Below are positions 43,230 through 53,760 of a DNA stretch of 64,000 bases, one piece after another (position 1 is the first letter of the stretch; every line of letters begins with the position of its first letter). The notes below the pieces were generated by a model. That model saw only the letters and a list, made by a program, of their open reading frames with translations, had not been told where the DNA came from and did no database searches. Location: NCBI RefSeq assembly GCF_023898315.1, contig NC_064625.1:102038269-102102268 (forward strand), written 5' to 3'. A program made the translations under genes and the position numbers. Source of the DNA: Schistocerca nitens (taxonomy: Eukaryota; Arthropoda; Insecta; Orthoptera; Acrididae).

Positions 43230-43915
43230 TTGTAATCCCCCCATGATCCATGGACCTTGCCGTTGGTGGGGAGGCTTGCATGCCTCAGTGATACAGATGA
43301 CCGTACCGCAGGTGCAACCACAACGGAGGGGTATCTGTTGAGAGGCCAGACAAACGTGTGGTTCCTGAAGAGGGGCAGCAGCCGTTTCAGTAGTTGCAGG
43401 GGCAAAAGTCTGGATGATTGACTGATCTGGCCTTGTAACACTAACCAAAACGGTCTTGCTGTGCTGGTACTGTGCACTGCTGAAAGCAAGGGAAAACTAC
43501 AGCCGTAATTTTTCCCGAGTGTAGGCAGCTTTACTGTATGGTTAAATGATGATGGTGTCCTCTTGGGTAAAAATGCTGAATATTAGATGGGTATATCCCA
43601 TAACTAATCAAGAGGTGTTGAATAGAATTGAAGAGAAGAGAAATTTGTGGCACAACTTGACTAGAAGAAGGGATCGGTTGGTAGGGCATATTCTGAGGTA
43701 TCAAGGGATCACCAATTTAGTATTGGAGCGCAGCGAGGAGGGTAAAAATCGTAGAGGGAGACCGAGAGATAAATACACTAAACAGATTCAGAAGGATGTA
43801 GGTTGCAATAGGTATTGGGAGATGATGAAGCTTGCACAGGATAGAGTAGCATGGAGAGCTGCATCAAACCAGTCTCTGGACTGATGACCAGAACAACAAC
43901 AACAACAGTTGTAAT
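43230..43915 (+). mobile_element. RTE-type element, 5' end fused to 3' end
   Basis: Starts with a long leader (ccatggaccttgccgttggt ... tctgttgagaggccagacaa). At about 43557 it passes directly into the last 330 bp of the element and ends in an (AAC)n tail at 43895-43912. The whole endonuclease-RT centre is missing. The 3' half matches 50790-51560 and 57310-57625. Confidence 0.75.
43546..43884 (+). pseudogene. RTE ORF2 C-terminal remnant
   Basis: 112 codons, the first 10 or so from the leader and the rest the RTE C-terminal domain: NIRWVYPITNQEVLNRIEE, RRDRLVGHILRYQGITNLVL, GKNRRGRPRDKYTKQIQKDV and AWRAASNQSLD. The GHxLRH...GRGRPR...Y..Q pattern is typical of RTE ORF2 ends. The short ORF is an accident of the fusion. 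Confidence 0.75.
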
Positions 43916-43916
43916 T

Positions 43917-44610
43917 ACTAGGTATTTATGGCCTTTAGATTTGATTGATTGATCGTGTAATGGACGTTTAGTAGACTCTTTCTAGCACTCATGTGGATGA
44001 CCTCACTTTTCTTTATTTAGGGTCAACTGCCAGTTTTGACACCATACAGGTATCTTTTCTAAATCGGTTTGCAATTTATTTTTATCTAGACGATAAACGA
44101 TAGCAAAATGCAAGCGACATAAAGAGGCTGCTGAGATGCTCTCATAAATCGTTTATATAAGGAACGCCACAAATCACTTCTGTTTTACCCAAGGACTTAT
44201 CGTCAGTTACTACGAACTGTCACACTCTAACAGGCAATCACGAATCCAGTCGCATAAGTGAGGCGATATTCCATAAGCACGCAGTTCTATTACAAACCGC
44301 TTGTGAGGTACGATGTAAAAAGCCTTCTGGAAATCTAGAAATACGGAATCCATTTGTACTTCGTCTGAGTAAATAGTTGTGTTTCACAAGAACGATGTTT
44401 CCTAAATCCGTGTTGACTATGTGTCAATAGACCGTTCTCTTCGAGGTAATGCATAATGTTCCAACACAATATATGTGTAAAAATACTGCTGCATATCGAC
44501 GTCCATCACATGAGCCTGTAATTTAGTGGATTACTATTATTGCCTTTCTTGAATATTGTTTTGAGCTGTGCAGCTTTAGGGTCTTTGGGTACGAATCTTT
44601 CGTAGAGTCT
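43917..44610 (-). pseudogene. Non-LTR family A reverse transcriptase, heavily decayed
   Basis: Minus strand in mixed frames: TIFKKGNNSNPLNYRL, SQHGFRKHRSCETQLF, a degraded DFQKAF block, KTEVICGVPY, and KSEVIHMSARKSLL near 43990. The FADD box has been deleted. It abuts the RTE tail at 43915. Confidence 0.75.
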
Positions 44611-45159
44611 GAATCAGATGCGAAATATGGGTGGATGTGTTATTATGATTGATCTGCCGAAGTATTGGGTTGAAAAGATTTACAATAAATTTTACAGACA
44701 CGAAAAGTAAACTAACATAGTACGCTGGTAGAGAAAAATGCAGAACTGCGAATGAATGGCCCAAACACCATCTCCACCAAAGAAAGCTCTTCTCACTTCT
44801 CTGGTTTACTCGTGAAAGAAGTATGGTCCATAGTTTTTGAACACACTTAATTTGGATAAACTACCTTTGCTGCGAGTGCAGTCCTAACAGGATTGAATCT
44901 TTTTAGCTCGAGCTCTCTTGCAGTTTACATCAGAGAGATAGCTCGTTCCCCTTTCCAATGTGAAGTAGACTCAAAATGTGATAAATAGGGTAGTACTCTC
45001 TGCCGCACACTTGACAACGCTTTTCAGGTATCGGTCGCAGATGCAAACGACATCTGACTGTAGTGGCTAGGGATGGTGGTTATTGCTTAATCAACCAGTT
45101 ATCAGTTATATCAGTTTTTTCATCTCCATTAAACACGACTTTTAAAACCTCTCCAAATG
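44611..45159. other. Unassigned DNA
   Basis: Nothing recognised. The last 16 bases are the SINE target duplication. Confidence 0.45.
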
Positions 45160-45282
45160 GTTCAAATGGCTCTGAGCACTTTGGGACTTAACTTCTGAGG
45201 CCATAAGTCCCCTCGAACGTAGAACTACTTAAACCTAACTAATCTAAGGACATCAAACACATCCATGCCCGAGGCAGGATTC
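45160..45282 (-). repeat. SINE (first family), 5'-truncated
   Basis: 3' part only, reading gttcaaatggctctgagcac in the plus direction to gcccgaggcaggattc. A perfect 16 bp target duplication aaaacctctccaaatg flanks it (45144-45159 and 45283-45298). Confidence 0.9.
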
Positions 45283-45298
45283 AAAACCTCTCCAAATG

Positions 45299-45793
45299 TG
45301 CAGTTTTGAAATAACTGATTTTCCGTTTTTTATTGATATTACTGTCTGACAATGCCGGCATTGCCTGGGTGTTCATTTTGCCAATTTCCTATCAGAACCT
45401 GAAAGGAAAAATGAACTGTGTCTGTAGTGAAGTATCGAAAAAATTTCATTTCCGTGGATTCGAGAAAACAAATTTGAAATTATGAAACAGTCGTACAAAG
45501 AAATAGGCGTAATGTACAAGTGGACACTGAAGAGTCAAGAAACCCATACACCTGCCTGATACCCTCCAGGCGTCCCGTGGGCACGCAGAACTACCGCAAA
45601 GATGTGCCTAGAATCGCTGGGCCATCCCGGCCGGCGTCGAGTTGTGGTGTGTTAATTAATGACTGACATGATTGTCTATTATTAATACAACGTTGTCCAT
45701 TATTTAACATATTTGAACCGTATTTGACCAGATATATGTATTTGTTCGCTGGTCCGGTTTGATTGGAGAGACATAATTGTCATCCAGGTCATC
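45299..45793. other. Unassigned DNA
   Basis: The last part (45700-45793) is probably the 5' end of the DD41D element that follows. Inverted repeats not identified. Confidence 0.4.
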
Positions 45794-46534
45794 ATGCTGA
45801 CGATTGAACAAAAAGTGTTTCTTGTGGAGACAAGTGTACCTCCACAGTAGAAGCTTCATTTACAGTAAAGTTACCGGGAGTGAAGATGCCTGACAGCAAT
45901 GCAGTACAGTATCTCACCACCAAGTTTCGAAAGACAGGAAGCGTTCATAATGCCCAAAAATCAGGCAGGCCATCCACATCCACATTCGAAGACCTGGTGG
46001 TGGAGGTGCAGGATATGATGCTGCAAAGTCCAAAGAAGTCATGATGACTAAAGTGCGCGTCATTTATGTTGGCGGCCGAGTTTAGGTTCATTCTGCGCAT
46101 CTGACGTCACAAAACACAGTCAGCCAATGAACAGAGTACGACGTTGCCAGATCTCGACTGCAGTGCAGAGCATGGACGAGTGTCTTCAGTTTTAGAAACG
46201 TTCAGTCATAAATAAAGTAATAGAACAAAAGCAATGTCTTGATAGCAGACATTCTTTTATAGAAAGTTTGGAAAAAGCATTCTTTATACCAACTGCTTCA
46301 TATTCTATTAATTAATTTAACAAAACAAGCATAAGACTCCTAATTCAGGCGATAGCAAGGAAAGGTGTTTGTATCAATCTCACGAACTGCTTTTTCGCAA
46401 TAAAGAACAGCAGTAATTGTTTATTTCCTCTTGTACTTCGACGAAGCGTGAATATTCATAATCATACCAAAGGTGTTTGTCAGTATTTTGCGTGACGTGT
46501 TATACTTCTCAAGGAGGCATCAACATGGACGAGC

Positions 46535-46615
46535 TGTGTTAGCGTAACGGTGAAGGTGTCGGGCTTATACGTGAAAGGTTACGAGTTCAATCCTTGTGAG
46601 GTACATAATATTTTC
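46535..46615 (+). repeat. tRNA-like segment (possible SINE head)
   Basis: A-box-like gtgttagcgtaacggtgaag and B-box-like gagttcaatcc at tRNA spacing, followed by a short A/T-rich stretch. Not a credible tRNA gene: the acceptor ends do not pair well. Confidence 0.4.
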
Positions 46616-46710
46616 CTTATTTAAAAACAATATTGAAGTGCCATACTTAACGAATTTTATTCGTTTGAATGCAATTTTTCGAAATTTCTAGTGCTTTGTC
46701 TCTTCATTAA

Positions 46711-47831
46711 CCCTTTCGCTGCTGCAGACACGTGCTCCCCGCATTCCGCGCTGTGCGCGATTTTGTCATCGCTGCACTGCTCGCCTGTGCAGACACATGG
46801 TGTTCCCACTGCTTTGACACACTTATCATTCGAATTTCACAAAAACAATTTGGCCCAAAAATTTGATTTTTACACGTCTTCTTGACTGATACCTTTTCCT
46901 CATAAATGACTTAATTTTGTTTCGATGTTCAACGCAGTTATTATGCAGCATTAAATGTAGTAAACCATTGCACGAAATTTTGAAGAGTTTGCAGAGGTAA
47001 AAGTCCATAGCATATACTTTCCGTATGGTCGATTTTAGTTGCCACAGTGTTGAGAATGAAATGTGGACAAGATACCTAAATTTCATATAAAATTTACTGT
47101 ATAACAATATCTCATTTAATTTAAGTACCACATAGGTGTCGTATGTAATATTGAGAAATATTCCGTCTTTCGCGACTGTAATAAAAGTTTTATTTACACC
47201 GGGCGCGTTTGGCTTTATTTATGGTGCAAATGGCTCTGAGCACTATGGGACTCAACTGCTGTGGTCATCAGTCCCATAGAACTTAGAACTACTTAAACCT
47301 AACTAACCTAAGGACATCACACACATCCATGCCCGAGGCAGGATTCGAACCTGCGACCGTAGCGGTCGCACGTTTCCGGACTGCGCGCCTAGAACCGCGA
47401 GACCACCGCGGCCGGCTCTTGAATTAAATGAGATATTGTTATACAGTAAATTTTATATGAAATTTCGGTATCTTGTCCACATTTCATTCTCAACATTGTG
47501 GCAACTAAAATCGACCATACGGAAAGTATACCCTATGAACTTTTACCTCTGCAAACTCTTCAAAATTTCGTGCAATGGTTAACTATATTTAATGCTGCGT
47601 AATAACTGCGTTGAACATCGAAACAAAATTAAGTCATTTGTGGGGGGAAGGTATCAGTCAAGAAGATGTGTAAAAATCTAATTTTTGGGCCAAATAGTTT
47701 TTGTGGAATCGAATGATAAGTGTGTCAAAGCAGTCGAAACACCATGTGTCTGCACAGGTGAGCAGTGCAGTGATGACAAAATCGCGCACAGCGCGGAATG
47801 CGGGGAGCACGTCTTTGTAGCAGCGAAAGGG
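46711..47831. mobile_element. TTAA-flanked foldback MITE, ~415 bp arms
   Basis: TTAA at 46707-46710 and 47832-47835. Ends ccctttcgctgctgcagac and, reversed, ccctttcgctgctacaaaga. Arms at 46711-47120 and 47420-47831 are near-identical inverted repeats over their whole length, leaving a ~100 bp unique loop plus a SINE. TTAA plus CCCTTT ends suggest piggyBac-type mobilisation. No transposase. Confidence 0.85.
47221..47417 (-). repeat. SINE (first family), nearly full length
   Basis: Reads caaatggctctgagcactat to gagaccaccgcggccggc. The B-box complement ggattcgaacctgcg and the A-box complement are both present. It sits in the loop of the foldback MITE. No target duplication found. Confidence 0.9.
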
Positions 47832-48016
47832 TTAATGCGGCCGTGGTGGCTTTACTTCATGTACTGCGCGCTCCCCCCTAAACGTAAGTTTGCGAACTAT
47901 GCTGTACTATGGCGCTGCTTCTCTTGGCGCGTGCGTCTTGTGCAACTGGTAACGCAGCAATCTCCCGCGTCTGGGCGGGCATGCGCGAACCGCCAAGATA
48001 AAAGAATTCAACTATA

Positions 48017-48273
48017 ACTGACAACCTCAGCTGCCGACGGGTGTTGTTGTTATACCTCGACGTGGACAGGTGAAAATGAGTGCCCCGACCAGGACTCGAA
48101 CCCGGGATCTCCTGCTTACATGGCAGACGCTCTATCCATCTGAGCCATTGATGGATAGAGCGTCTGCCATGTAAGCAGGAGATCCCGGGTTCGATTCCAG
48201 GTTGGGGCACACATTTTCACCTGTCCACATCGAGGTATAACAACAACACTTGTAGGCAGCTGAGGTTGTCAGT
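48017..48273. repeat. Snapback tRNA-like repeat: 124 bp arms, 9 bp loop
   Basis: Arms 48017-48140 and 48150-48273 pair base for base without an indel, around the loop tgagccatt. Each arm carries a tRNA-like body (gatggatagagcgtctgcca ... gatcccgggttcga). The loop supplies the missing A-box start for the left-arm copy only. Mismatches are few (for example agtcctggtcg against attccaggttg). Confidence 0.9.
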
Positions 48274-48310
48274 CATCATTTATTCCAGGGAAAAGCTGCA
48301 CGGTCATTAA

Positions 48311-48342
48311 CAGTAACTGTTCTTTCGAGAACAAGTTACTGT
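48311..48342 (+). other. Hairpin with TTCG loop
   Basis: cagtaactgttct, loop ttcg, agaacaagttactg: 13 bp stem with one bulged A, seven bases before the end of the 2.3 kb insertion. Confidence 0.7.
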
Positions 48343-48960
48343 CTTCGTATCCAAAGAAATCGATTAGACGACTAGCTCTTCAGGCACACGTGTTCATAGG
48401 TTCCTCTCACAAGATTCTCCAGACGTCATTGTCCATGTGTCCGTAGAAGATGTCGGCCATGCATGAACTGAGAAACAACGATCGCTCCACACACGTGAAC
48501 TTTTGCAACTGGTTTCTGTCCTTCCTGCAGGACAATGATGAGGGTATTCTTGACAACGTTTTCCGCGGATGTGGCATGGTTTGACCTCTATGGTTACGTG
48601 AATAGCCAGAATAGTCGTGTGTGGACTATGGAGAATCAGAATTTAAGGTGTCCCCACTGCATGATGAAAATGTTGGTGTTTGGTGGTCAGAATACCATAA
48701 CTGCAGAGCAGTACTGCACCTGCGTTCTGGAACCCTTCCTCGGTGAACTGAATGAGCACGAAATTGAGAATGCCTGGTTGCAACAGGATGGGGCGACTGT
48801 ACATACCGCCCAAAAGGCGATGAACTTTTTAAAGGACATCTTCATTGACCGTATCATGTCTCGAGGGATCTGGCCTCCGCGTACACCCGCCGTGGCTCCA
48901 CTGGATTACTTGTTGTGTCCTGACATACGTGGGAGAGGGAAAAAAGGGGTTACTGGTCAG

Positions 48961-50561
48961 TCTGCGCTCCAGAGCGGTACAGAGCAGAAGGCAGAAGGAC
49001 AATTCACAGTGAAGGAATTTGATTGTTTTCTTCTACCTGAGCCAACACTGGTACGGGCATTTACTAGAAATGCAGGTGGTGAGACTTGGTAGGGAACTCG
49101 TTATGGAGACACTTTGACAGATAGTTGTTTATTCCAGACAGGACTAACTAATACACTGGAGGCTAGTTCTAGGGTTAGAGAAAGCATGATTAACACTGTT
49201 ACAACAGAAGCAAGTGCAGAAGTCCCAGGAGTGGATGCTAACCACAGTAGCAAACACAGCAGCATCTTAAGGCAAGAACTTAGTTGCACAACGAAACATA
49301 ATGAGTGTGACACTGTTCACTGAGGCACTCCAAGTGAGAGAGCAGACTTACGCGGAGCTGGACCGAGGCTGGAGTCGACGGACGCGGATTCGGCGTCCAG
49401 ATCGTCTGACTGAGAACTCCGCCAAAATGCGGAATCTAGGGGTTTTAAAGAGTCGCGTGGGGGCGCTGTTTTTCCCACTTAAAGCCACCCAGCCAATCCC
49501 GTAGGTCTCTTGCAGGTGCCTGCCAATCACGGTTTAGCTAGATCCCCTCTACTGCTCCTAAGGCGGGAATGTTAATGCAGTTGCACTATGTAAGTCCGTA
49601 TTTGGTATCAACATTGTTCAGCTGAAAGCTAAACGTAACTGCTCTGCCAAATAAGGCTTGCAACATTATTGTTATACGTCATTTAGCCCCGCCCCTCGGG
49701 CTCCCCTGAGTAGGGACAGCTGGGTCAACAGTTTTTCGGCGTTCTCGCTCTCTTTCTAGCCCTTGTGAGCCTATTGACGCTGCTGTTCTCAGGGCTGGTA
49801 TCAAGCTGGCTTTATACGCTACTACGTGCCTGTTGGTTACAAAGTTCTACGTTGGCAACCTACCACAGTGTCTACACGACATATGAAGTTAATTCCTTGA
49901 AGAGTATCTAACGCCCTGGGACCGCGTCTGGGGGCGTCTGCATTTTCGCAAGTCTCTCCCCTTACGGTTTACTTCATGTAACAATACCTCTCCTAGTTTC
50001 TTCTGCCCTCAGCATCGTCTCTGCTTCCGCGCCTAGGAGCGCCTGTCCTCCTTTCTCACAGCTTCAAGGTAACACTATAGTGGCAAGGAAATAATCAGTA
50101 TATTACATACTTTCTATGGCATACGTGGAAGGGAAAAAACTACGAAGGCAATATGCACACCATACAAGAACTCCAAGCTGCACTAGCGCGTCACATTCGG
50201 AACATCACTCCCGATGTTCTGCATGACATCTTCAAGAACACGCAGAAACGTGTGCGACTGTGTCTTCAAGTTCAAGGGTATCACTTCTAGCATCTCTTAT
50301 AGCTTCCACGACTTTAATACGGCAAATTGTGAACTGCATAGTTACTTACTAACCCCTTGTATAAGACAATATTATTTGTGGTTGACGCAGCACTTCATAC
50401 ATAGGCATGCTCACTCAGTGGTTAACATCGGTGGTCTGATGGGAACCGGTGTTACCATTACGTCGAGGTTGTTGACTTCCATTTTTTTATGATAATCCAA
50501 TATTTCAAAGAAATAACAATTTTACCATTAAAATCAATGGAGAAGAAATAAAAACTCTGAG
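48961..50561. other. Unassigned 1.6 kb
   Basis: No gene or terminal repeat recognised. GC-rich between 49340 and 50060. ORFs of 60-92 codons carry no known motif. Part may be an unclassified LTR element. Confidence 0.4.
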
Positions 50562-50779
50562 GTGGTTCAAATGGTTCAGATGGCTCTGAGCACTATGGGA
50601 CTTAACATCTATGGTCATCAGTCCCCTAGAACTTAGAACTACTTAAACCTAACTAACCTAAGGACAGCACACAACACCCAGCCATCACGAGGCAGAGAAA
50701 ATCCCTGACCCCGCCGGGAACCGAACCCGGGAACCCGGGCGTGGGAAGCGAGAACGCTACCGCACGACCACGAGATGCG
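50562..50779 (-). repeat. SINE (first-family tail, variant tRNA-like head)
   Basis: 3' half as in the other copies (gttcagatggctctgagcac). The head differs: ctgaccccgccgggaaccga, with B-box complement ggaaccgaacccggg and A-box complement near cgcacgaccacgagatgcgg. It abuts the RTE fragment at its right. Confidence 0.8.
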
Positions 50780-50789
50780 GGCAAAATCT

Positions 50790-51560
50790 GATGTGCGCCG
50801 GTGACATTGTAATTCTGTCAGAGACAGCGAAGGACCTGGAAGAGCAACTGAACAGAATGGACAGTATCTTAAAAGGAGGGTATCAGATGAACATCAACAA
50901 AAGCCAAACGAGGATAATGGAATGTAGTCGAATTAAATCGGTTGATGCTGCAGGATTAGATTAGGAAACGAGATGCTTAAAGTAGTAAAAGAGTTTTGCT
51001 ATTTGGGGAGCAAAATAACTGATGATGGTCGAAGTAGAGAGGATATAAAATGTAGACTGGCAATGGCAAGGAAAGCGTTTCTGAAGAAGAGAAATTTGTT
51101 AACATCAAGTATGAATTTAAGTGTCAGGAAGTCATTTCTGAAAGTATTTGTATGGAGTGTAACCATGTATGGATGTGAAACGTAGACGATAAATAGTTTA
51201 GACAAGAAGAGAATGTGGAGCTACTGAAGATTAGATGGGTAGATGACATAACTAACGAGGGGGTACTGAATATAATTCGAGAGAAGCGAAATTTGTGGCT
51301 CAACTTGACTAAAAGAAGGGATCGGTTGGTAGGGCATATTATGAGGCATCAAGGGATTACCAATTTAGTATTGGAGGGCAGCGTGGAGGGTAAAAATCGT
51401 AGAGGGAGACCTGGAGGTGAATACACTAAACAGATACAGAAGGATGTAGGTTGCAGTAGGTACTGGGAGATGAAGACGCTTGCACAGGATAGAGTAGCAT
51501 GGAGAGCTGCATCAAACCAGTCTCTGGACTGAAGACCACAACAACAACGAATAAATGACG
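50790..51560 (+). pseudogene. RTE-type RT 3' half, 5'-truncated
   Basis: Starts in the RT palm: CAGDIVILSETAKDLEEQLN, with FADD decayed to CAGD, then GYQMNINKSQTRIMECSR. Next come VVKEFCYLGSKITDDGRSRE, VFVWSVTMYGCET, a stop and a frameshift near 51185, and the C-terminal domain (GHIMRHQGITNLVLEGS; GKNRRGRPGGEYTKQIQKDV; WRAASNQSLD). An (AAC)n tail follows. Three frames, so inactive. Confidence 0.88.
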
Positions 51561-51949
51561 TAATGGCACGCGCAGTGAACAGTAACAACAAAATATAAAG
51601 GACACTGCATAGCTAGAACGCACCATTAGACCCAGAAGAAGGCCGCTGCAACCGTGGCCGAAAAGTCGGTTTTTCTCCAGCAGCAGTAGTTTTTTTTTTT
51701 CATTATGACATGGTTCCATACACAGAAAACCTTTATGTCGACTGACTCTGGCCGCGGAAGCCTACGCAATTATATTAACAACGAATAAACATTACTCGTT
51801 TTTTAAATATATTTTAATACCTTTAATTTTAGCACCACTGACTGTTTAGGCAAATTGAAACAATGATTTTTTTATCCAGTTACGATTTAAAAATTAAAAA
51901 AAGATCTTATGTAAACGAAAAAAAAACAAATACCAGTTATTCAGAGATA
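51561..51949. other. Unassigned AT-rich DNA
   Basis: Old flank of the DD41D element. No feature recognised. Confidence 0.45.
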
Positions 51950-52169
51950 CCGGGTGATCAAAAAGTCAGTATAAATTTGAAAAGTGAATAAATCACGGAA
52001 TAATGTAGATAGAGAGGTACAAATTGACACACATGCTTGCAATGACATGGGGTTTTATTAGAACCAAAAAAATGCAAAAGTTCAAAAAATGTCCGACAGA
52101 TGGCGCTTCATCTGATCAGAATAGCAATAATTGGCATAACAAAGTAAGACAAAGCAAAGGTGATGTTCT

Positions 52170-53090
52170 TTACAGGAAATGCTCAATATGTCCACCATCA
52201 TTCCTCAACAATAGCTGTAGTCGATGAATAATGTTGTGAACAGCACTGTAAAGCATGTCCGGAGTTATGGTGAGGCATTGGCGTCGGATGTTGTCTTTCA
52301 GCCTCCCTAGAGATGTCGGTCGATCACGATACACTTGCGACTTCAGGTAACCCCAAAGCCAATAATCGCACAGACTGAGTTCCGGGGACCTGGGAGGCCA
52401 AGCATGACGAAAGTGGCGGCTGAGCACACGATCATCACCAAACGACGCGCGCAAGAGATCTTTCACGCGTCTGGCAATATGGGTTGGAACGCCGTCCTGC
52501 ATAAACATCGTACGTTCCAGCAGGTGTTTATCAGCCCGGGTGGGGATGATGCGATTCTGTAACATATCGGGGTACCTCTCACCCTTCACGGTAGCAGTTA
52601 CAAAAGCAGAATCACGCATATTCTCGAAGAAAAAGGGCCTGATAACGGTGGATATGGTAAATCCAACCCATACCGTGACTTTCTCGTCGTGAAATGGAGT
52701 TTCCACGACAGTTCTAGGATTTTCGGTAGCGCAAATTCTGCAGTTGTGAACGTTGACAGACCCTCGGAGCATGAAATGAGCTTCGTCGGTCCACAACACG
52801 TTACTCAACCAATCGTCATCTTCCGCCATCTTTTGAAACGCCCACAACGCAAATGCCCTCCGCTTCACTAAATCGCGAGGTAACAGTCCATGATGCCGAT
52901 GGATTTTGTACGGATAGCATCGGAGGGTACGCCTCAGTGCCAACCAAACAGTAGTGTATGGAATGCCGGTGCGACGTCCAACGGACCTTTACCCGTTCGA
53001 ATCCCCTTCCTATGGCGATAGGATCGTAATGCTGAACTAGCATATTCCCCATTCTAATAATACAGCTTCACTAAAAGCGCCTTTTCAGGT
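52170..53090 (-). pseudogene. DD41D transposase, N-terminally damaged
   Basis: The last 257 codons are open (52943-52170): LRRTLRCYPYKIHRHHGLLP, NVLWTDEAHFMLRG (first Asp), VTVWVGFTISTVIRPFFF, MFMQDGVPTHIARR (second Asp), WPPRSPELSLCDYWLWGYL (third Asp, 42 residues later by my count), and end RNDGGHIEHFL. Upstream frames give GRRTGIPYTTVW and an AFSEAVLLEWG start, with frameshifts and about 100 residues missing between the HTH and the core. Confidence 0.85.
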
Positions 53091-53513
53091 ATCGTCAACA
53101 TGCTGTGACTGCTGGCGCATCTGATTCTCTCTCTTTTTTTCTTTTCCTTTATTGTTATGTAAACACCTTACGTAAGGTGGGCTGGCAGGAGCATATTACA
53201 CTGCTCTTCAGCCTCAAGTTGACAAAGAAAATACAATGTAGACACAGAAGATACAGAACAAAGTGAGGGTGAAAGAACAGGAGACACAGAAACAAATAAC
53301 ACGAAGCCGTTCACTCTCGACGAAATAACACTAAAAACTGCTGGCACTGCACACAAACACTGACGACTGAGACGGTACAGGTGAACAAAGGAGCGTGACG
53401 ACGAAAAACACTAAACCACAAACACGATGGCACACACACGAGAAACTGATGGCAATGATCTCCGGCGCGCGAATGTCCACTGAGCGTGTGCGAGTCTGGG
53501 GACCTGCCAAGAG

Positions 53514-53760
53514 GGGTGGAAGGTGGTGGGGGTGGGAGAGGGGAGAGCAGGGATGCCAATGGCAGGGGGGATGGGGGTAGGAATGAAGGGAGGAGGGGGT
53601 GGGGGAAGCCCAGGGGTGGAGGGGGGAGGAAGGGAGGAGGGAGGGGTGAGAGAAGGGAGAGAGGGTGCCCAAACACAGGAAGAGGGAGGGAGGATCAAAG
53701 TTGGTAGGAGGGGTAGACGAAGGGGAGGAGGGCATCATCAGGGAGGGGGAGCTGGCGGAA
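53514..53760. repeat. Purine-rich low-complexity block 1
   Basis: Almost pure G/A on the plus strand (gggaggaagggaggagggag). On the minus strand it encodes a Pro/Ser-rich ORF2 C-terminal extension. A matching block in copy 2 covers about 54960-55290. Confidence 0.9.

Larger units (their letters stand above)
46041..48349. mobile_element. Unclassified insertion with 12 bp target duplication
   Basis: Flanked by tccaaagaagtc (46029-46040) and tccaaagaaatc (48350-48361), one mismatch. It contains the TTAA foldback element (46711-47831), a tRNA-like segment at about 46535-46610, the snapback repeat at 48017-48273 and a terminal hairpin at 48311-48342. Its own ends show no long inverted repeat and no ORF. 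A 12 bp duplication suggests a retroposon or a composite, not a TA or TTAA transposon. Confidence 0.5.
45794..48960 (+). pseudogene. DD41D-like transposase split by a 2.3 kb insertion
   Basis: N-terminal piece (45794-46040): MLTIEQKVFLVET, a frameshift, then KFRKTGSVHNAQKSGRPSTS and VQDMMLQSPKKS. C-terminal piece (48350-48960) resumes PKKSIRRLALQAHV, then HVNFCNWFLSFLQD, LYGYVNSQNSRVWTMENQN, WLQQDGATVHTAQKAM (second Asp) and PAVAPLDYLL (third Asp). The HTH linker and core are in the right order, and the insertion sits inside the conserved SPKKSIRRL block. Several frameshifts. This group uses a mariner-like fold with a longer second-to-third Asp gap. Confidence 0.8.

Noticed and set aside
48094-48210. 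Pair of tRNA genes in opposite orientation
   Set aside because: Both halves are arms of one perfect snapback that extends well beyond the tRNA-like part. The loop position after the anticodon stem lacks U33.
48311-48349. Helitron 3' end
   Set aside because: A terminal hairpin is present, but no CTRR end, no TC start and no A/T insertion site. The flanks show a 12 bp duplication, which Helitrons do not make.
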